DNA from: Sphingobacteriales bacterium
GTDB taxonomy: Bacteria; Bacteroidota; Bacteroidia; Chitinophagales; UBA2359
Direction: 5' to 3'
DNA: 64,000 bases
NCBI GenBank assembly: GCA_016706405.1
Contig: JADJJT010000002.1
Location: forward strand, 186,001-250,000
Shown: one piece after another, positions 60,120 through 64,000 of the stretch
Layout of the letters: each line of letters opens with the position of its first letter
Position numbering within the stretch: position 1 is the stretch's first letter
The notes under the pieces: generated by a model
What the model was told of the DNA's origin: nothing
The model's input: the letters and a program-made list of their open reading frames with translations, nothing else
Databases searched by the model: none
Program-made: the position numbers and the translations under genes

Positions 60120-60650
60120 CTAATTATCGCCATCCTCAAGCGGGTTGCTGGTTGCCTGCCATTGTGGGGCGGCATCGTCGCTGTTAGTCGGCTTAGGTAT
60201 TACGGTGCCCGTAAGGGTAAGCAATTGTCTGGGTGTGTCGGTGGCATTTGTAAGTACCATCACGGTGTGTATAAAAGAGCCTGATCGGCCTTTTGTTTCA
60301 ACGCGGGCACTGATAAACCCCACCTGGCCGGGCATTATGGCTGCATTTGTCCATCCGGGCGAGGTGCAACCACACGAGGTTTTTACATCGGCAATTAATA
60401 AAGGCTCGTTGCCAACATTTTTCACTGTAAAATCAACATGTGCGGGTTCGCCGGCTTCAATATTCCCTAAGTTATATTTTGTAGTTGAAAAATTGGCAAT
60501 TGGGGTGTGCAGTTCAATTAAATTGCCTTCGTTGTTGTAGGTGTACATTTTGCCTGCTTGCATGGTTGTTTGTGCTTTGGCAGTTACAATAAATCCTAAA
60601 GGCATACCTAAAAATAAAAGGCAAATGAGGCTAAAGATTTCTTTTTTCAT
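60120..60650 (-). CDS. DUF1573 domain exported protein
   Basis: A 176-residue protein with a signal peptide (cleavage near TAKAQT). One DUF1573 domain (about 50-150) has NLGNIEAGEPAHVDFTVKNVG, then TSCGCTSPGW with the conserved Cys pair, and FIHTVMVLTNATD. DUF1573 proteins are Ig-like periplasmic proteins common in Bacteroidota, of unknown function. ATG at 60650 (MKKEIFS) is chosen over an upstream ATG at 60674, which lacks a signal-like start. Confidence 0.85.
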   Translation of the reverse strand: MKKEIFSLICLLFLGMPLGFIVTAKAQTTMQAGKMYTYNNEGNLIELHTPIANFSTTKYNLGNIEAGEPAHVDFTVKNVGNEPLLIADVKTSCGCTSPGWTNAAIMPGQVGFISARVETKGRSGSFIHTVMVLTNATDTPRQLLTLTGTVIPKPTNSDDAAPQWQATSNPLEDGDN

Positions 60651-60784
60651 AATAAAGTAGTATAAAGGCAGCAAATGTTAAGTTGTACTTTTTGCTTAAC
60701 TACTAATATTGGCAGTAAGTTGTTATGCTTAAGTTTAGACGATATTAATGAAAATAGTAACTTTATTAATTATTTTACTTTACT

Positions 60785-62237
60785 TTACTTTACTGTATAG
60801 TTGGGGGCTTCTTTTGTAATATCTACGTCGTGGGGGTGGCTTTCGCGGAGGCCGGCGCCGGTAATTACCATAAATTGTGCCGACTGATGCAGGCTGGGTA
60901 TGTTTGGGGTGCCGCAGTAACCCATTCCGGCTTTAATACCACCTAACAGTTGGTAAACGGTATCGGCTAAGCGGCCCTTGTAGGCAACACGCCCTTCAAT
61001 ACCTTCGGGCACTAATTTGTTAGCTCCGTGCTGAAAATACCGGTCTTTGCTGCCGCGCCGCATAGCCGCCAGCGAACCCATACCCCGGTACACTTTAAAC
61101 CCGGCGGCCTTGGTATAATTCGGTAGCGCCGGGGCTTTCTTTGCATCCGGCAAAAATGCTGCCCAGCATACAGGTACTGGCACCTGCAGCTATGGCTTTT
61201 ACTATATCGCCACTGTATTTTACTCCACCATCGGCAATAACAGGTATATTGTAAGGCAGTGCTGCTTCGGCACAATCGGTTACGGCTGTAATTTGCGGTA
61301 CGCCAACCCCTGCTACAACCCTTGTAGTACATATTGAGCCTGGGCCTATGCCTACTTTTATGGCATCGGCACCGGCGGCAATTAAGGCTTTGGTGGCGGC
61401 GGCTGTGGCTACGTTTCCGGCAATAATTTGTAAATTGGGGTAGGTATTTTTTAAGCGCTCTACAGCTTGTATTACGCCTAACGAGTGGCCGTGGGCGGTA
61501 TCTAACACTACCACATCAATACCAGCTTGTATTAAAGCGGCGGTTCTTTGTAACAGGTCGGGGGTATTGCCCAAGGCAGCACCTACCAATAAACGGCCCT
61601 GTGCATCTAAGGCTGCATGGGGGTACTGTATTGATTTTTCAATATCTTTAATAGTAATTAATCCGGTTAAATGGCCTTCGGCATCAACCAAAGGCAGTTT
61701 TTCAATTTTATGAAACTGAAGTAGTTTTTTTGCCTCGTCTAAAGTAGTGTCCGAGGGTGCTGTAATTAAGTTTTTGCCCGTCATTACCTCAAATATATAC
61801 TTGTTATGGTCGGTTTCAAACCTAATATCGCGGTTGGTTATAATACCTACCAAACGTTGCCCTTCGGTTACGGGCACCCCCGAAATTCGATATTTTGCCA
61901 TTAAGGCATCGGCCTCGTGTACTTTGTGGTTGGGCGATAAATAAAACGGATTATTAATAACTACGTTCTGCGAGCGTTTTACTTTGTCCACCTCGTCGGC
62001 TTGGCGTTCTATGCTCATGTTTTTATGAATAATGCCAATACCACCTTCGCGTGCCATAGCAATAGCCATCCGGCTTTCGGTAACAGTGTCCATGCCAGCG
62101 CTTATTAGGGGCATGTTTAGCCTTATGGTTGGTGTAAGTTGTGTAGTTAAGTCAACTTGATGAGGCAAAACTTCTGAGTAGGCTGGTATTAACAGCACAT
62201 CGTCAAAAGTTAGCCCTTTGCGGTAGTTGCTTTCCAT
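60785..62237 (-). pseudogene. guaB: IMP dehydrogenase, one-base frameshift
   Basis: IMP dehydrogenase makes XMP from IMP, the committed step to guanine nucleotides. ATG at 62237 begins MESNYRKGLTFDDVLLIPAYS, the usual start. Two CBS domains (about 90-205, RISGVPVTEGQRLVG and KIEKLPLVDAEGHLTG) lie within the barrel. The catalytic Cys is in GIGPGSICTTRVVAG and the substrate loop is IADGGVKYSGDIVKA. At 61098-61102 an extra G in CCGGGTTT ends the frame (after GRRV). Skipping one G restores GRRFKVYRGMGSLAAM and the last 100 residues to NYTVK, with the GYCG motif. The gene is probably essential, so assembly error is likely. A TTTAC tandem run overlaps the stop. Confidence 0.92.
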
Positions 62238-62400
62238 AAATAAATAAATAAAGTAATTAATGCAATTTTTGCCTTGTGTATGATAGATGGATAAAATAAA
62301 ACAAGTTGAATGGCTTGTATAATATTGCACCATGCTAACCAGAATGGCGAATACTGAGTTAGCAAATAAAAGCCCTTTCGTTAAAATTGCCTGCAAAATT

Positions 62401-62458
62401 AAACTTATTTTTCCGGATGACGCAGGCTTTTTTACCTTGAAAATCCGGAAATAAGTTT
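62401..62458. repeat. Long TCCGGA-cored inverted repeat between divergent genes
   Basis: AAACTTATTTTTCCGGAT (62401-62418) and ATCCGGAAATAAGTTT (62443-62458) are inverted copies of 16 bases, with a 2-base bulge and a 24-base loop. It lies between divergent guaB and the S9 peptidase gene, so a simple terminator role does not fit. Confidence 0.75.
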
Positions 62459-62519
62459 AAATGATGTTAATTCTTATAAAGTAAAAAGTGTAATTATTAA
62501 TAATATCGGCTTTATTTTG

Positions 62520-62527
62520 TACCTTTG
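62520..62527 (+). promoter_or_regulatory. Putative -7 element TACCTTTG
   Basis: Matches TAnnTTTG, 50 bases before the ATG of the S9 peptidase gene. Confidence 0.45.
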
Positions 62528-62577
62528 CGTTAATTATTTGTTATCGCATTTTGTTTAATATATTTTTTTAAAATAGT

Positions 62578-64000
62578 ATGCAAATACCATTCACGCCGAC
62601 CATACCTTTAGAAGATTTTTTTAAGATGCCCGAGAAAACAGGTTTTGCCATTTCGCCGAACGGGCAAAATATAGCTTGGTTGGCTCCTTATGCCAACCGG
62701 TTAAATGTCTATACCGCCCTTATTGAGCATCCGGAAGAAAAGCACCTTTTAACCAATAGCACCGACCGAAATATAGCAGGCTGCTTTTGGGGAAATGACG
62801 ACTATATCCTTTATTTAAAAGATACAGACGGCGATGAAAACTTTCGTTTGTACAGCGTACATAAATCGGGCCTTGAAGATGCCGTTTTGTTAACACCTTT
62901 TGATGGTATTAAAGTTAATATTATTGATTTATTGCTCAACGGTCACCAAGATGAAATTTTAATTACCCATAATCACCGCGACAAACGCCATTTCGATGTT
63001 TATAAACTAAATATCCGCACTAGTCAAGCTGAGTTAGTGCTTGAAAACCCGGGGGGCTACCTAAGTTTTACTTGCGACCAAGAAGGCGCCGTCCGGATGG
63101 TTACGCTCGTAGAAGGGGCAACAACATACATTTGCCACCGGAAAACAGCGCAAGACAAGTTTGAAAAAATACTTTCGTTTAGTTTTAAAGATAGTTTTGA
63201 GGCAATAGCCTTTGATGCCAACAACGAACATATCTACGCTTTGTCGAACATAAACCGCGACAAAGCCGCTTTGGTTCGGTATGATATTGCCAATAATAAA
63301 GAGTTGGATTTGATTTTTGAACATCCGGAAGTTGATTGTACCGGATGCCGCATCTCGCGCCTCACATGGAAACCTCAAGCCGTAATTTACGAGGCGTGGA
63401 AACAGGAAATGCACTTTTTAGATGCCGATTTTGCCCAAAACTACCAACAACTTAAAAGTTTATTACCCAACAATCAATTGGAAATTGCCGTTATTAGCCG
63501 GAGTTTAGACGAAAAAATTTGGCTAGTTCGCACCTACAGCGACCGGCAATTAGGCAGTTTTTATGTTTATAACACCACTACCAATACTTTGCAATTTTTG
63601 GCCGATAACTCGCCTTGGATGGACAAGTATGAACTTGCCGAAATGCGCCCAATTAAATACACCACCCGAGACGGTTTAACAGTACACGGCTATTTAACTT
63701 TACCGGTTGGGGTCGAAGCCTCTAAACTACCCGTTGTAGTAAACCCACACGGCGGCCCGTGGGCACGCGACCATTGGGGCTTTAATCCCGAAGTGCAGTT
63801 TTTGGCCAACAGAGGCTATGCCGTTTTGCAAATGAACTTTAGAGGGTCGGTAGGTTTTGGCCGCAAATTTTGGGAGGCCTCTTTTAAACAATGGGGGCTT
63901 ACAATGCAGAACGATATTACAGATGGCGTACAATGGCTAATTGAACAAGGAATTGCCGACCCGCAGCGTATTGCCATTTATGGTGCCAGTTATGGGGGCT
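62578..64000 (+). CDS. S9 family prolyl oligopeptidase-like serine peptidase, 5' part
   Basis: The frame is open from ATG at 62578 to the window end (474 codons), so the C-terminus is missing. Residues 20-350 form a beta-propeller (ISPNGQNIAWLAPYAN, YILYLKDTDGDENF, EKIWLVRTYSDRQLGSFYVY). An alpha/beta hydrolase domain starts near 365: VVVNPHGGPWARDHWGFNP is the oxyanion region, RGSVGFGRKFWE is typical of S9C, and GASYGG at the window edge holds the catalytic Ser. The Asp and His would lie beyond. No signal peptide is seen, so the enzyme is probably cytoplasmic and cleaves oligopeptides. Confidence 0.92.
   Translation, partial: MQIPFTPTIPLEDFFKMPEKTGFAISPNGQNIAWLAPYANRLNVYTALIEHPEEKHLLTNSTDRNIAGCFWGNDDYILYLKDTDGDENFRLYSVHKSGLEDAVLLTPFDGIKVNIIDLLLNGHQDEILITHNHRDKRHFDVYKLNIRTSQAELVLENPGGYLSFTCDQEGAVRMVTLVEGATTYICHRKTAQDKFEKILSFSFKDSFEAIAFDANNEHIYALSNINRDKAALVRYDIANNKELDLIFEHPEVDCTGCRISRLTWKPQAVIYEAWKQEMHFLDADFAQNYQQLKSLLPNNQLEIAVISRSLDEKIWLVRTYSDRQLGSFYVYNTTTNTLQFLADNSPWMDKYELAEMRPIKYTTRDGLTVHGYLTLPVGVEASKLPVVVNPHGGPWARDHWGFNPEVQFLANRGYAVLQMNFRGSVGFGRKFWEASFKQWGLTMQNDITDGVQWLIEQGIADPQRIAIYGASYGG

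Larger units (their letters stand above)
73..63340. repeat. Highly iterated palindrome TCCGGA, dispersed
   Basis: The self-complementary hexamer TCCGGA is scattered over the whole window, about 95 copies by hand count (for example 74, 1320, 3475, 13098, 20058, 31849, 43104, 52229, 62703). With about 40% GC, base composition alone predicts about 10. The sister palindrome ACCGGT, checked by eye, is near its expected level. Copies fall in all three codon phases (Ser-Gly; Xaa-Arg with the CGG codon; Xaa-Pro-Glu/Asp) and in intergenic DNA, so codon preference cannot explain them. Most are flanked by A or T. The span given runs from the first to the last copies noted; it is not a continuous repeat. 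Confidence 0.85.

Noticed and set aside
60765..60795. TTTAC tandem repeat as a phase-variation tract
   Set aside because: About four units at the very end of guaB; length change would alter only the last residues.
73..63340. TCCGGA as a proven DNA uptake signal
   Set aside because: Known uptake signals are longer (9-12 bp) and mostly non-palindromic, and no competence genes are seen here; the role stays open.

Overview
The window comes from a gliding-type member of the Bacteroidota. Six proteins end in type IX secretion (T9SS) sorting domains, five of type A and one of type B. Putative promoters carry the Bacteroidota -7 element TAnnTTTG, A-rich leaders replace clear Shine-Dalgarno sites, and SecA is long (1130 aa). 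GC is roughly 40% by eye. No rRNA, prophage, CRISPR or defence island is visible, so this is mostly chromosomal core with two insertion-sequence scars.

Layout: 1-7035 holds the end of a secreted protein, an ABC permease/DUF3299-like pair and a giant CotH/lamin-tail surface protein. 7084-9214 is accB-accC on the minus strand. 9592-15595 holds a PASTA protein, a T9SS cargo protein, a rhodanese, an EGF-repeat lipoprotein and a membrane protein whose N-terminus resembles the effector-associated domain EAD11. 15709-20861 is metabolic: trxB, a GHMP/mevalonate-type kinase, a BatA/B-like VWA protein, gmhA and lysA. 20900-22693 is a His-rich HlyD adaptor, followed by an IS5-family element (22769-23695). 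24302-34560 carries PBP1A, a secreted EEP hydrolase, ferredoxin-NADP reductase, a TPR lipoprotein, secA and a GT9 glycosyltransferase. 34787-37746 is a TPP riboswitch in front of a TonB-dependent receptor, a thiamine-uptake unit. 37963-50799 is a surface-protein region (GEVED, choice-of-anchor B, S8 protease) broken by a decayed IS256-like element, hairpin arrays, tRNA-Lys and a tRNA-Ser-like relic. 51234-62237 has hutU, sdhC-sdhA without sdhB, a PKD-rich secreted protein, a DUF1573 protein and guaB. The window ends inside an S9 peptidase.

Two large genes, guaB and the S8 protease, are each split by an apparent one-base insertion in a short homopolymer. They are either young pseudogenes or assembly errors. 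The IS5 transposase has two -1 shifts; the first looks programmed.

The most unusual signal is at DNA level. The 6-bp palindrome TCCGGA occurs about 95 times by hand count, against about 10 expected from base composition. It occurs in all three coding frames and between genes, and it forms the arms of several intergenic hairpins. This resembles the HIP1 palindrome of cyanobacteria, and I know of no description for this group.
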